A stretch of 64,000 bases of DNA from Paraburkholderia agricolaris (GTDB lineage Bacteria; Pseudomonadota; Gammaproteobacteria; Burkholderiales; Burkholderiaceae). The translations under genes and the position numbers were made by a program. The notes under the pieces were generated by a model that searched no databases, had not been told where the DNA came from, and saw only the letters and a list, made by a program, of their open reading frames with translations. Positions 7,762 through 16,214 of this stretch are shown piece by piece. The DNA lies in NCBI RefSeq assembly GCF_009455635.1, contig NZ_QPER01000001.1, positions 3,038,001 through 3,102,000 on the forward strand, read 5' to 3'. How positions within the stretch are numbered: the first letter of the stretch is position 1; every line of letters begins with the position of its first letter.

Positions 7762-8871
7762 CTAGAACAGCGTGCGGATACCCACGCGCACCGCAGTCGA
7801 CGACTGACCCGTGCCGACGTACATGCCATTGGTAAACACCGGCGCTGCCCCGCCGCCGAGGAAAACCGGCGCCGCGCCACCCGATGCCCGCAGATAGGTC
7901 GCGCTCGTATAGACATCGGTGCGTTTCGAGAGCGCGTAGTCGAGCAGCAGCGTGCCGTTCTGCCACTTCTGCGAACCGAGCTTGCTGTACCAGTAGCCGC
8001 CCATCAGCGTCGTGGCCGGGGTCAGCTGGAACACTTCGTTGATTTCGTAGGTTGGCATCGAACCGTTGTCGTGACCGATACGGAAGTGCGTGTCGGTGAA
8101 CAGCAGGCGCGTCAGGCTCCGGCCGAAGCGATAGCTGCCGCCCACCCCGAAGCTGCTGACGCTGCTCGCCTGCACCGGCGCGCCAGGCAGATCGGGAAAG
8201 AACGTGGTGCCGGCCTGGCTCGGCCCATTCAGGCCGAGATCGTGCGTGTCGGTGTACGCGGCGCCGAGATTCAGCGGGCCATTCGAATAGCGCAGCCCAA
8301 ACGCAATCACACGCCCTGTTCCCGCCGATACGGATTGCGAAGGAAATGCATATAGCGCGCCTGCTTGCAATCCCAGGTAGTTCGGCGACGTGTACTTGAC
8401 TGCGTTGTTGATATGCAGCGTGCCCGCCAGGTGATCGAAGTCGCCTGGGTGCCACGAGTACTGGCCGGCAACCTGCCCCATCGCAAACTGCGTGAGGTTG
8501 TCCCAGAAGAAGTCGTACTGCTTGCCGAGCGTGAACCTGCCGTAGGTCTGATTCTCGACTCCCAACCACGCCTGACGGCTAAACAGCACGCCCGATTGCA
8601 CCATCGTGCCCGAGTAGAGATTGAAGCCGTTCTCCAGATCGAACACGACTCGTGTGCCGCCGCCGATATCCTCCACGCCGCGCAGACCCCAGCGATTCGA
8701 CTGGATCGAACCGTCGTTGGCGACGAAATTCGAATGGCCGTTCACGTTGCTGAAGTAGGTAATGCCCGCATCGATAATCCCGTACAGCGTCACGCTGCTT
8801 TGCGCGTGGGCCATCTGGCTGCTCAAGGCCAGTACTGCGGTTGCGCTTAAGCTCAAGGCAAACTTTTTCAT
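7762..8871 (-). CDS. Gram-negative general porin (OmpC/Omp32 type)
   Basis: A 369-residue outer-membrane porin. The signal peptide MKKFALSLSATAVLALSS ends in AHA and is followed by QSSVTLYGIIDAGI, the usual first strand of Burkholderiales porins. Further family marks are NRWGLRG, the internal FSRQAWLGVENQ stretch and a C-terminal VRVGIRTLF ending in phenylalanine, the outer-membrane insertion signal. A GGAG sequence precedes the ATG. Its place in the cluster suggests it admits the substrate taken up by the neighbouring MFS transporter. Confidence 0.93.
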   Translation of the reverse strand: MKKFALSLSATAVLALSSQMAHAQSSVTLYGIIDAGITYFSNVNGHSNFVANDGSIQSNRWGLRGVEDIGGGTRVVFDLENGFNLYSGTMVQSGVLFSRQAWLGVENQTYGRFTLGKQYDFFWDNLTQFAMGQVAGQYSWHPGDFDHLAGTLHINNAVKYTSPNYLGLQAGALYAFPSQSVSAGTGRVIAFGLRYSNGPLNLGAAYTDTHDLGLNGPSQAGTTFFPDLPGAPVQASSVSSFGVGGSYRFGRSLTRLLFTDTHFRIGHDNGSMPTYEINEVFQLTPATTLMGGYWYSKLGSQKWQNGTLLLDYALSKRTDVYTSATYLRASGGAAPVFLGGGAAPVFTNGMYVGTGQSSTAVRVGIRTLF

Positions 8872-8952
8872 TACTCGTCTCCAATGTTTTATTTTTAAAA
8901 GGCAAAGCGTCGCCCTCCCCCGCAAAAGGGAAATCGGTTCCTGTGTGGAACT

Positions 8953-8971
8953 GCCCGGCGGGCCGCCGGGC
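8953..8971. terminator. GC-rich hairpin between the EAR-repeat and porin genes
   Basis: GCCCGGCG and CGCCGGGC form an 8-bp perfect stem with a 3-base loop. No T-run follows on either strand, so it may only slow polymerase or stabilise mRNA ends. Confidence 0.35.
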
Positions 8972-9005
8972 GCAACTGATAGCCGGGTTTGGCGGTTTCT
9001 AGCCG

Positions 9006-10112
9006 CTAACCGTTGAACCGGTATAAGGTCGAATCAATGCGAAAGCGGATCTCGTCGCTCAGGCTGTTACTCACCACCAGATAGCGCTGACCGTCTTCGA
9101 CGAAACTGGCAGCATCCGTCGCACCGGAGGTCGCGAAGTCGCCCACCAGTTCGAAACACGCATCCCGCCAATGGAAAATCTCCGACTGCTGCATGACCAC
9201 CGGTGCTTTAGGCGTGCCCGTGATAAAGCACGCACGCACCAGATAACGTCCCTCTTTACCGTCGATCAAACACAGTTCGCGTCCGCCTGGGCCGCCCAGC
9301 ATCTGCCGCTCGACAAACTGCGCGCCGTCGAATCGATAAAGCGTGGTGTGTTTGAGCAGGTTCGCGTGCACCATCCAGAGCGTACCGTCGGCTTCGAAAA
9401 AGCGGAATGCACGGCCGCCGTTTTCGCTGAAGGTTTGCAGCGGCACAAACTTCTCTCCGTTCCAGCGATTCACCGACGATCCGCTGACGTGATCCGCATA
9501 CGCGAGATAGTGCTCGCCGGCAAACGACACGAACGCGAAGTTGTAGCCCCACTGTCCGTTGAAGTTCTGAAACGGCACGAAGCGTTCGCCATTCCACTCG
9601 AACAGACACGATTCGCGTGGATGTTTCGGCTCGACCCCGTCGACCACCACGCCTTGCGACAGCCCGAGGAAATGACGCGAGTCGAACGAGAAGGCCGTCC
9701 ACTGTTTCGCCGCGAATACCGGAAAGCTTTGCAACGGCACCCATGCGCCGGCGACGCGTTCATACACCACCGCGTCGGTATCGAGATCGTACGGTCCGTT
9801 GCCGCTTCGAACGCCGGCCGCCGCGAGAAAGCGCCGGCCGTCGATCTCGAAGTACTCGAGGTCTTCGCCGCCAGGCAAGGCCAGCGTTTCATGCTCGACG
9901 AAACGGCCGTCCTGCCAGCGGTAGATGGGCGCTTCGATATCGCTGTCGCCACCGTTCATGTAGGGCGGCTCACCCGCCACATCGCGCGCGAGTTGCGGCA
10001 CGCCGAGAAAGGTGCCTTCGTTCGTCGTAAAAATTTCGACCGCGCGCGCGCCGCTAGTCGGCAGTTGCTGCAGTGCCGTGAGCAAGCCCGCGCCCAACTC
10101 AGTTTTTGCCAT
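9006..10112 (-). CDS. EAR/EPTP-repeat beta-propeller protein
   Basis: A 368-residue protein made of about seven repeats of some 45 residues. Each resembles the EAR (epitempin) repeat: an aromatic-rich hairpin such as LFEWNGERFVPFQNF, NRWNGEKFVPLQTF or LYRFDGAQFVERQ, then a strand pair such as EHYLAYADHV. The C-terminus ends with the first strand of a repeat (STLYRFNG), and the N-terminus (VEIFTTNEGTFLGV) can supply the rest, a typical closure of a seven-bladed propeller. There is no signal peptide, so it should be cytosolic. The ATG overlaps the end of the MFS transporter gene by 14 bp, indicating coupled expression. The role is unknown. Confidence 0.8.
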   Translation of the reverse strand: MAKTELGAGLLTALQQLPTSGARAVEIFTTNEGTFLGVPQLARDVAGEPPYMNGGDSDIEAPIYRWQDGRFVEHETLALPGGEDLEYFEIDGRRFLAAAGVRSGNGPYDLDTDAVVYERVAGAWVPLQSFPVFAAKQWTAFSFDSRHFLGLSQGVVVDGVEPKHPRESCLFEWNGERFVPFQNFNGQWGYNFAFVSFAGEHYLAYADHVSGSSVNRWNGEKFVPLQTFSENGGRAFRFFEADGTLWMVHANLLKHTTLYRFDGAQFVERQMLGGPGGRELCLIDGKEGRYLVRACFITGTPKAPVVMQQSEIFHWRDACFELVGDFATSGATDAASFVEDGQRYLVVSNSLSDEIRFRIDSTLYRFNG

Positions 10113-11418
10113 GACTGGCTTCTCCCAACTCCGAACCCGTGACCGGGAACGACGCAGTCGACATGATCTGTCCACCTTCTTTCTCTCGCGGCCGCAGAAC
10201 ATTGGACAGACACAGACCCAGCGCCGCGCCCACCGCGAGAATCGCCGCCAGTATGAAAAGTGTTTCGAACGACAGATGCTGCGACAGCAGCATGCCGCCG
10301 ACCACCGGCCCGACGATCGAACCGATGCGTCCGATCGCGAGGGTCCAACCGACCCCGGCCGCCCGCACGTTGGCGGGAAAGAGATAGCTGGCAATCGCCG
10401 GAAACGTCAATTGGCCGCCCACCAGAAACGCGCCGACCGCAAACAGCATCGCCAGCGCGATATTCCCCGCGCCGATGATCTGACCCAGCGCCACCGTCAA
10501 CACCGCGCCACCCAGAAAGGCAATCGCCACCGGCATAAACGGTCCACGTTTGCCGACCAGGGTCGAGATCACCAGCGCGCCGCCAATGGCCCCCAGATTG
10601 AGCAACACCGAACCGAGCGCGGCACGGCCCGGTTCGACGCCGTTCATGTTGAGAATGGTCGGCATGAAGCTAACCAGGAAACCCGACAGGATCATGCTCG
10701 ACAGCACGCTGACCCACAGCGCCAACGTGGCCGGGAACCGGCCGCCGGCAAACATGCTGCCGACCACATTCAGACCGCTCGCCGCCGCATGCTGTCGTGC
10801 CGCCGCCCGTTCAGCCCGACTGACGGTTTGCGCCGGAATCACGAGAAGCACCGGGATCAGCGCGAGCAATGCAAACGTGCCGCCCATCAGGAATACGAAC
10901 GGCCAGCCAAAGCGCACCATCAACGCCGCGGTGATCGCACCGCCCACCACCGCGCCGAGCGGAAAACCGATAAACATCAGGATCACCAGCGAAGAACGGC
11001 GCTGTGGCGAACTACTCTCGGCGGTGATCGCCGCCACGGGCGGAATGGCGCCCCCCATGCCGAGGCCGCCGATAAACCGCAGCGTGGCCAGCATCGTCGC
11101 CGACGTGGCGAACGCACAGCCGAGCGTGAAAATGCCGGTGACAGCAAGCGCAAGCAGCAGCATCGGCCGGCGGCCGAAACGATCCGCCAGCGGCCCGACG
11201 ATCAGCGAGCCCAGCACCGTGCCGATAAAGCCTGCTCCAAACACGCGGCCTAGCGTTGCGTGATCGATCTGCAACGACTTCGCCAGCAAGGGTGCGACGA
11301 ACGACAACATCAGCGTGTCGAAGCCGTCGATCATCGATACCGCGAAGCACACCAGCGTGATACGCAGCACGTTGCTGACCGGCGGACCCGCCGACGGCTC
11401 TAGTGCGAGTGGATTCAT
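10099..11418 (-). CDS. MFS transporter, aromatic acid:H+ symporter (AAHS) type
   Basis: A 439-residue permease with about twelve hydrophobic segments. It has the family motif DGFDTLMLSF in helix 1 and the loop motif GPLADRFGRRPML between helices 2 and 3, both characteristic of AAHS-type carriers such as PcaK and BenK. The start at 11418 has AAGGAGA upstream; an upstream in-frame start has less support. It is flanked by an unknown gene and the EAR-repeat gene in a tight operon with amidohydrolase and aldolase genes, so its substrate is probably an organic acid broken down by those enzymes. Confidence 0.9.
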   Translation of the reverse strand: MNPLALEPSAGPPVSNVLRITLVCFAVSMIDGFDTLMLSFVAPLLAKSLQIDHATLGRVFGAGFIGTVLGSLIVGPLADRFGRRPMLLLALAVTGIFTLGCAFATSATMLATLRFIGGLGMGGAIPPVAAITAESSSPQRRSSLVILMFIGFPLGAVVGGAITAALMVRFGWPFVFLMGGTFALLALIPVLLVIPAQTVSRAERAAARQHAAASGLNVVGSMFAGGRFPATLALWVSVLSSMILSGFLVSFMPTILNMNGVEPGRAALGSVLLNLGAIGGALVISTLVGKRGPFMPVAIAFLGGAVLTVALGQIIGAGNIALAMLFAVGAFLVGGQLTFPAIASYLFPANVRAAGVGWTLAIGRIGSIVGPVVGGMLLSQHLSFETLFILAAILAVGAALGLCLSNVLRPREKEGGQIMSTASFPVTGSELGEASHGKN

Positions 11419-11501
11419 GAAGCCTGTCTCCTTCATCAAGGGCGTTTTGTTATGACCCGCGCGGGCGCCCATGCGCGCGGGTGTCGGTCCGGCGTCCGTC
11501 G

Positions 11502-12653
11502 TTACGACTGCACGGCGCCCGGGAAAGTCACATTCGTAAAGCCAGGGATCTCAACCTTTTGCGGTTGATTGCCGTTGCTGTACAACTGATCGACGATGTA
11601 ATCCGCGACGCAGTTGGACAACAGTTGAGTCGGATCTTCCATGATGCGGCGCAGACGCGCCGTAGTCGCATCGCGGTCGCCGATCGAGGTGATGGGCGGC
11701 ATGCCGCCGGGCGGTGCCGGATCGAAGTCATACGGCGTCTGCTCGGGAAACAGCGCACGCGCGACCTCGATACTGGCACGTGTGTTGAGCCACAAATCCC
11801 GATACGTGCGCTCCAGTTCCGCCATGCCCGCGGCATCCGGCAGTTCGGCGACCGAGAACGACGGCGCATGCGGCGCGATAAACACGCGCTCCGGCAGCAG
11901 CACGCGATTCGACGCGCACCACACCAGATAGCACATGTTGTTCGACCCCCACGTCACGCCGGCAGTCGGCCTGCCCGAGCGGCCGCTGACGAGTACCATC
12001 AGGCGGTTCCAGTCGAGCGCCTGGGCACGCAACCAGTTGCCGATGCGATAGACGATGTCGAGAAACGCGAGCCCGAAGGTGGCGAACATCACGTCGTTCA
12101 TCGGCACGGGGAACGCGCTAGTGGACGGCGCGGCGAAGTATTCGTCGTTCAGACGGTCGAAGCTCAGCAGCGAGTGATCTTTCTCGATCCGACCGAGCAG
12201 ATCGATGGTGACGCCGCAGGTGTAGTCGACGAGATCGGCGATCTTCTGTTCGTGGCCCGCGAAACTATCGACCGCGACGTGATCGCGCCACAACGCCAGC
12301 GAGTTCGCCGCACGGGTTTGCTGCGCATGGGTGCGCAGGTTCGACGCGTCGCGTTGCCAGGCGGTGTCGTGCGGCGCCAGTTCGCGCATCCGCGCAAGAT
12401 AAGCCAGCGCCAGCGGCAGATGCGATACCGCCGTCAACTCGATGAAGCCGCGCGTCGATTTGCGAAAGCTCTCGATCGTCGGCGCACGCCCCGCGCCGGG
12501 AAACAGCACGATATCGCTGCCGGTCGACACCAGCAATGGATCGTCCGCCTGCTGCTGCGCCATCTGCTGCGTCAGGTGCGCGCCGATGCTCTGCGGGTCC
12601 GATGTGAACGCGCGAAACAGGCCGGCAAACGCTGCGTTGGGTTGGTAGGGCAT
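11502..12653 (-). CDS. protein of unknown family in the catabolic cluster
   Basis: A 383-residue soluble protein that I do not recognise. It has no signal peptide or membrane helix. Notable segments are LPLALAYLARMREL, a middle segment DYTCGVTIDLLGRIEK, MVLVSGRSGRPTAGVTWGSNN, and NMCYLVWCASNRVLLPERV with two cysteines. It sits 18 bp after the amidohydrolase gene and 83 bp before the transporter gene, so it probably takes part in the same pathway as an enzyme or accessory protein. Its tight placement in the operon argues that it is a genuine gene. Confidence 0.75.
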   Translation of the reverse strand: MPYQPNAAFAGLFRAFTSDPQSIGAHLTQQMAQQQADDPLLVSTGSDIVLFPGAGRAPTIESFRKSTRGFIELTAVSHLPLALAYLARMRELAPHDTAWQRDASNLRTHAQQTRAANSLALWRDHVAVDSFAGHEQKIADLVDYTCGVTIDLLGRIEKDHSLLSFDRLNDEYFAAPSTSAFPVPMNDVMFATFGLAFLDIVYRIGNWLRAQALDWNRLMVLVSGRSGRPTAGVTWGSNNMCYLVWCASNRVLLPERVFIAPHAPSFSVAELPDAAGMAELERTYRDLWLNTRASIEVARALFPEQTPYDFDPAPPGGMPPITSIGDRDATTARLRRIMEDPTQLLSNCVADYIVDQLYSNGNQPQKVEIPGFTNVTFPGAVQS

Positions 12654-12671
12654 AGTTGGGTAAATACCGCC

Positions 12672-13550
12672 TCAGTAATCGAACAGTCGCGCGGGATTAT
12701 CGGACAGGATCATCTTGTGCACCGCCGGATCGCCGGTCCATGCGCCGAGCAGATTCAGCAATTCGCCGGTGTCGCGCGTCGAATCGGGAATATGTGGCCA
12801 GTCCGAACCCCAGATCACTTTTTGCGGCGCGGCCTTGATGATCGCTTCGGCCATCGGCGCCACGGCTTCATAGCCGCGATGTTTGGCGATCCGGTACGGC
12901 GCGCTGAGTTTAAGCCAGCAGTTGCCATCTTTCAGCAAGCTGAGCAGGCGGTCGAAATCCGCTTGCGTGAGACCGTCTTCTTCGAGCATGTAACCCATGT
13001 GATCGATGACGAAATCGGTCTGTACGTCGGCGAGAAACGGAATCAGATTACGCACCACCCAGCCCGGCGCATAGAACTGCACGTGCCAGCCAAGGCTCGC
13101 GCACAGGCGGGCCATGCGGGTGATGTACTGCTGGATTTCGGCGGTCGGCAGCCCGGAACGCGCAAACAGGTCAAGCCGCACCGCGCGAACGCCCGAGCGA
13201 GCGAAGCTGTCGAGCGTCGCCGCGTCCGTGCCCTCCTCGATCATCACGACGCCGCGCGCGATCGAACCCGCCACGTGCAGCACGTCGATCAGACAACGGT
13301 TGTCGGTGCCGTAGAAACTCGGCTGCACGATCACGAAGCGCTTCAGCTGCAGCACGCTCATCATCTGCAGATAGTGCGCAAGTTTGCCGTCCGGCAGTGT
13401 GTAGTGCGGATGCTCGACTTTCGGATATTTGTCTTCGGGACCGAACACGTGCATGTGTGCGTCGCACGCGAGCGCCGGCATGGTGAACGAAGGCCGCGAC
13501 AGCGTCTCGTAGTCGCGCATCGGCGTGGAAATCAGCGGGGTTTCTGCCAT
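12672..13550 (-). CDS. amidohydrolase, 2-pyrone-4,6-dicarboxylate lactonase-like
   Basis: A 292-residue TIM-barrel hydrolase. The first metal-binding motif is CDAHMHVFGP; later marks are VDVIDHMG-like FVIDHMGY, a WLKLSAPYR strand, and VIWGSDWPH with the catalytic aspartate. These are features of the COG3618 group, which includes pyrone dicarboxylate hydrolase and muconolactone-type hydrolases. The start at 13550 (MAETPL) is the one closest to the conserved core. It lies 22 bp after the aldolase gene. Lactone ring opening followed by aldol cleavage would be a sensible pathway, but the substrate cannot be read from the sequence. Confidence 0.87.
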   Translation of the reverse strand: MAETPLISTPMRDYETLSRPSFTMPALACDAHMHVFGPEDKYPKVEHPHYTLPDGKLAHYLQMMSVLQLKRFVIVQPSFYGTDNRCLIDVLHVAGSIARGVVMIEEGTDAATLDSFARSGVRAVRLDLFARSGLPTAEIQQYITRMARLCASLGWHVQFYAPGWVVRNLIPFLADVQTDFVIDHMGYMLEEDGLTQADFDRLLSLLKDGNCWLKLSAPYRIAKHRGYEAVAPMAEAIIKAAPQKVIWGSDWPHIPDSTRDTGELLNLLGAWTGDPAVHKMILSDNPARLFDY

Positions 13551-13572
13551 GATCTGAAAGTAAAGGTTCGAA

Positions 13573-14349
13573 TTAAAGTTGACGTGCCTGCTCGACGCGC
13601 TCGCGCAGCGCCGCCAGATAAACATCGCTGTCGATGCCGGCAAAGACGAAGGGCGCTGCGCCTTCGCGGCGCAATTCATTGAGCGCCTCGCACTCCGGCA
13701 TGCCGCCCACGATCACCACCTTGCCGTGCCGCTGCGCCGCGGCGATCACCTTGCGGCATGCCGCCACGACCTCGGGATGGGCCGATTCGCCGGTGTGGCC
13801 CAGATCGGCGGAGAGATCGTTGCAACCGAGCGCAAGCACGTCGACGCCTTCGACCGCCGCGATGGCATCGGCCGCTTCGACACCGGCACGGCTTTCGATC
13901 AGGACCTTAAGGACCGTCGCGTCGTTCAGGCGCCGGTTGAGTTCGCGAGCGGGAAGTTTTTCGAAGTTGACGTACGGCAGCGTTGCCAGTTGCGAACGCT
14001 GGCCGAGCGGCGGAAACCGCGTGGCGATCACCGCGTCGCGCGCCTGCCCGGCGGTCTCGACACGCGGCACGATGATGCCGAGCGCGCCGCCATCCAGCAC
14101 GCGGTTGATCGTGCCGTAGTCGCGTTCCGGTACCCGCACCCACGGCATCAGGCCGAGGTCGACCGCGCATGAGCACAGTTGCGACACGGTATCGACCGGC
14201 AGCGAGCTATGTTCCATGTCCACCCAGATCGTGTCGTAGCCGGCCGCTTTGGCCCAGCGGACCGCATCCGTTGTGCGCGAGGCGCGAATTCCCAGCGCAA
14301 TGATCTTGTGTCGCGCGCGCAGGCGTTCGACCAGTTCCGCACCGTTCAT
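13573..14349 (-). CDS. HpcH/HpaI-family aldolase
   Basis: A 258-residue class II aldolase. Recognisable motifs are YDTIWVDMEHSSL, the glycine-rich GGALGIIVPRVET, the metal-binding glutamate in VLIESRAGVE, and VLALGCNDLSADLG. Members cleave or form 2-keto-3-deoxy type acids, releasing pyruvate or oxaloacetate plus an aldehyde. The ATG has GGAGAC upstream. It is the first gene of the leftward cluster and lies divergently from the LysR gene, with the two-palindrome control region between them. Confidence 0.9.
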   Translation of the reverse strand: MNGAELVERLRARHKIIALGIRASRTTDAVRWAKAAGYDTIWVDMEHSSLPVDTVSQLCSCAVDLGLMPWVRVPERDYGTINRVLDGGALGIIVPRVETAGQARDAVIATRFPPLGQRSQLATLPYVNFEKLPARELNRRLNDATVLKVLIESRAGVEAADAIAAVEGVDVLALGCNDLSADLGHTGESAHPEVVAACRKVIAAAQRHGKVVIVGGMPECEALNELRREGAAPFVFAGIDSDVYLAALRERVEQARQL

Positions 14350-14400
14350 GCTGTCTCCGTCGTTGTGTAGGTGGAAGACAGTATCGCCCGGGAAACAGTT

Positions 14401-14447
14401 TTGATTTATTCTCCAAATCAAGGTTATTGATTTACAGAGCAAATCAA
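14401..14447. promoter_or_regulatory. paired LysR-type operators between aldolase and lysR
   Basis: Two 21-bp sites share the same perfect inverted repeat TTGATTT-N7-AAATCAA. One is at 14401-14421 and the other at 14427-14447, with centres 26 bp apart. The second ends on the A of the LysR start codon, so a bound regulator would block its own expression. Spaced palindromes of this kind are typical recognition and activation sites of LysR proteins. Confidence 0.75.
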
Positions 14448-15370
14448 TGAATATCCGTCATCTGGAGTTTTTCGTGGTGCTGGCGCAGGAGCTGCATTTC
14501 CGCCGCAGCGCCGAGCGGCTGGGCATTACGCAGGCGCCCTTGAGTCTCGCGATCCAGTCGCTGGAGACTGAACTGGGCGCGCGGCTCTTCCACCGCACGC
14601 GCCGCTCCGTCGCGCTGACCGAGGCAGGGCTGGCGTTGCTGGACGACGCACGGGCGATTCTCGCGCGCATCGAACACGCGAAGGAAAGCGTCTGGGAAAC
14701 CGTGAGCGGCGACGTTGGGCGGCTGCGAGTCGGCTTTACCAACGCATCGACACTGTCGCCGTTTTTCCCCAAGCTGATTCACGCGTACCGGACGCAACGT
14801 CCGAAGGTCAACATCACGCTGCTAGAGTTGTCGTCGTCCCGGCAGATCGAGGCAATCGAGCAGCGCGAAATCGATGTCGGCCTGTTGCGGATGCCCGAAA
14901 GCGTGCCCCCTACCGATCTGGTGTTCACGCCGCTAATGGAAGAGCCGCTCGTGCTCGCCATGCATGCGCGTCATCGGCTCGCCAAGGCGTCATCGATCAA
15001 GCTCAAGGATCTGCGCGACGAACCGTTCATCGCCTATCCGCGGCAAGCGGGCGTCGCGGTTTATGAAAAGACGGTCGCGTTGTGCGCGAAGCGCGGGTTC
15101 GAACCTCAGGTGGTCCAGGAGGCCCAGCAGGCTTCCACGCTGATCGGGTTGACCGCTACCGGGCTCGGCATTGCGCTCGTGCCGTCGACACTGCAGGCCA
15201 TCGCGCTGCCGGGGGTGGTGTTCAGACAGCTGGACGAAACCGACACCACCACGACGTTGTACATCGTGCACCGCCGTGGCGACGCCAACGCTCGCGCGAT
15301 GCAGTTTGTGGCGTTGGCGCAGGGGCTTCGGCAGATTGCCACGAAAGCCGCCCATAGCGCACAAGCCTGA
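14447..15370 (+). CDS. LysR-family regulator of the divergent catabolic cluster
   Basis: A 307-residue LysR protein. The N-terminal winged helix-turn-helix is clear (MNIRHLEFFVVLAQELHFRR, then SAERLGITQAPLSLAIQSLE), followed by the usual ligand-binding domain with VGFTNASTLSPFFPKLI and GLLRMPESVPPTDLVF. It is transcribed away from the aldolase-led operon and its start codon abuts the second of two palindromic sites. It therefore likely autoregulates and activates the cluster in response to a pathway intermediate. No strong ribosome binding site is visible. Confidence 0.9.
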   Translation: MNIRHLEFFVVLAQELHFRRSAERLGITQAPLSLAIQSLETELGARLFHRTRRSVALTEAGLALLDDARAILARIEHAKESVWETVSGDVGRLRVGFTNASTLSPFFPKLIHAYRTQRPKVNITLLELSSSRQIEAIEQREIDVGLLRMPESVPPTDLVFTPLMEEPLVLAMHARHRLAKASSIKLKDLRDEPFIAYPRQAGVAVYEKTVALCAKRGFEPQVVQEAQQASTLIGLTATGLGIALVPSTLQAIALPGVVFRQLDETDTTTTLYIVHRRGDANARAMQFVALAQGLRQIATKAAHSAQA

Positions 15371-15478
15371 CTGATCGCAACCTGTGCACATCCTGCACAG
15401 ACCTTGTGACGCACGCGGCGTTGTAGCGGCAAGCCGCGGCCCCTAGACTGCGTTCCTTCCCAGTCAGTCGAAAGGAAC

Positions 15479-16093
15479 ATGAACATGTCGAAGCGCACAC
15501 TGCGTAGCATCCTCGGTGCCGGTCAGCCCACTGCTTTGCCGGCCCGCACCACCGCGTTGCTGGTGATTGACTTCCAGAACGAATATTTCACGGGCGCGTT
15601 GCCGATTCCAAACGGCACGAGTGCATTGCAGAACGCATGCGCGCTGGTGGATTGTGCCGATCGTCATGGCTGGAAAGTGGTACATGTGCAGCACATCGCG
15701 CCGGCAGAGTCGCCCCTGTTCGCCGCCAACAGCCGGCAAGGCGAAATCTGCCCGGAGATCCAGCCAAAACCGAATCATCGCCTGATTACGAAGACCTCCG
15801 TGAGTGTGTTTGCCAGTACTGATCTGGCGCAAACGCTGAAAGCCGATGGCGTTACCCACCTCGTGATATGCGGGCTGATGACCCATGCCTGTGTTGCCGG
15901 CGCGGCGCGTGATGCGGTACCTGCGGGCTTTGAAGTCGTGGTTGCAGCGGACGCGTGCGCCACCCGCGAGATCGAGTTCAACGACACGGCCAGCGTCCCG
16001 CACGAGATGTTGCACCTAAGTGCATTGGCCGAAATCGCGGATACCTTTGGCTCCGTGCTCAGCACACGGGAAGTGCTGTCGCTGGCGTCGTAA
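15479..16093 (+). CDS. isochorismatase-like cysteine hydrolase
   Basis: A 204-residue hydrolase of the isochorismatase superfamily. The catalytic triad is visible: Asp in LLVIDFQNEYF, Lys in HRLITKTSVSVF, and Cys in GLMTHACVAGAARDA, with the cis-peptide segment just before the cysteine. The family includes nicotinamidases, N-carbamoylsarcosine amidohydrolases and others, so the substrate is open. AAGGAAC precedes two closely spaced ATGs (15479 and 15485); the first is used here. The following LysR gene is on the same strand, 121 bp away. Confidence 0.9.
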   Translation: MNMSKRTLRSILGAGQPTALPARTTALLVIDFQNEYFTGALPIPNGTSALQNACALVDCADRHGWKVVHVQHIAPAESPLFAANSRQGEICPEIQPKPNHRLITKTSVSVFASTDLAQTLKADGVTHLVICGLMTHACVAGAARDAVPAGFEVVVAADACATREIEFNDTASVPHEMLHLSALAEIADTFGSVLSTREVLSLAS

Positions 16094-16214
16094 GGCGCCT
16101 CGCGGAGCCGGGACCGCCCCCATTCGCGCCATTCACGCCATGCCCGGCGCGATGCCGCGCGGTTCGGCTACCGCGCCGTGATAGCATCCGACGCCTCGAC
16201 AACGTGCTCGAATC

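Noticed and set aside
11481..13682. A 733-codon plus-strand open frame
   Set aside because: It lies opposite the unknown-family and amidohydrolase genes and has the composition of an antisense shadow.
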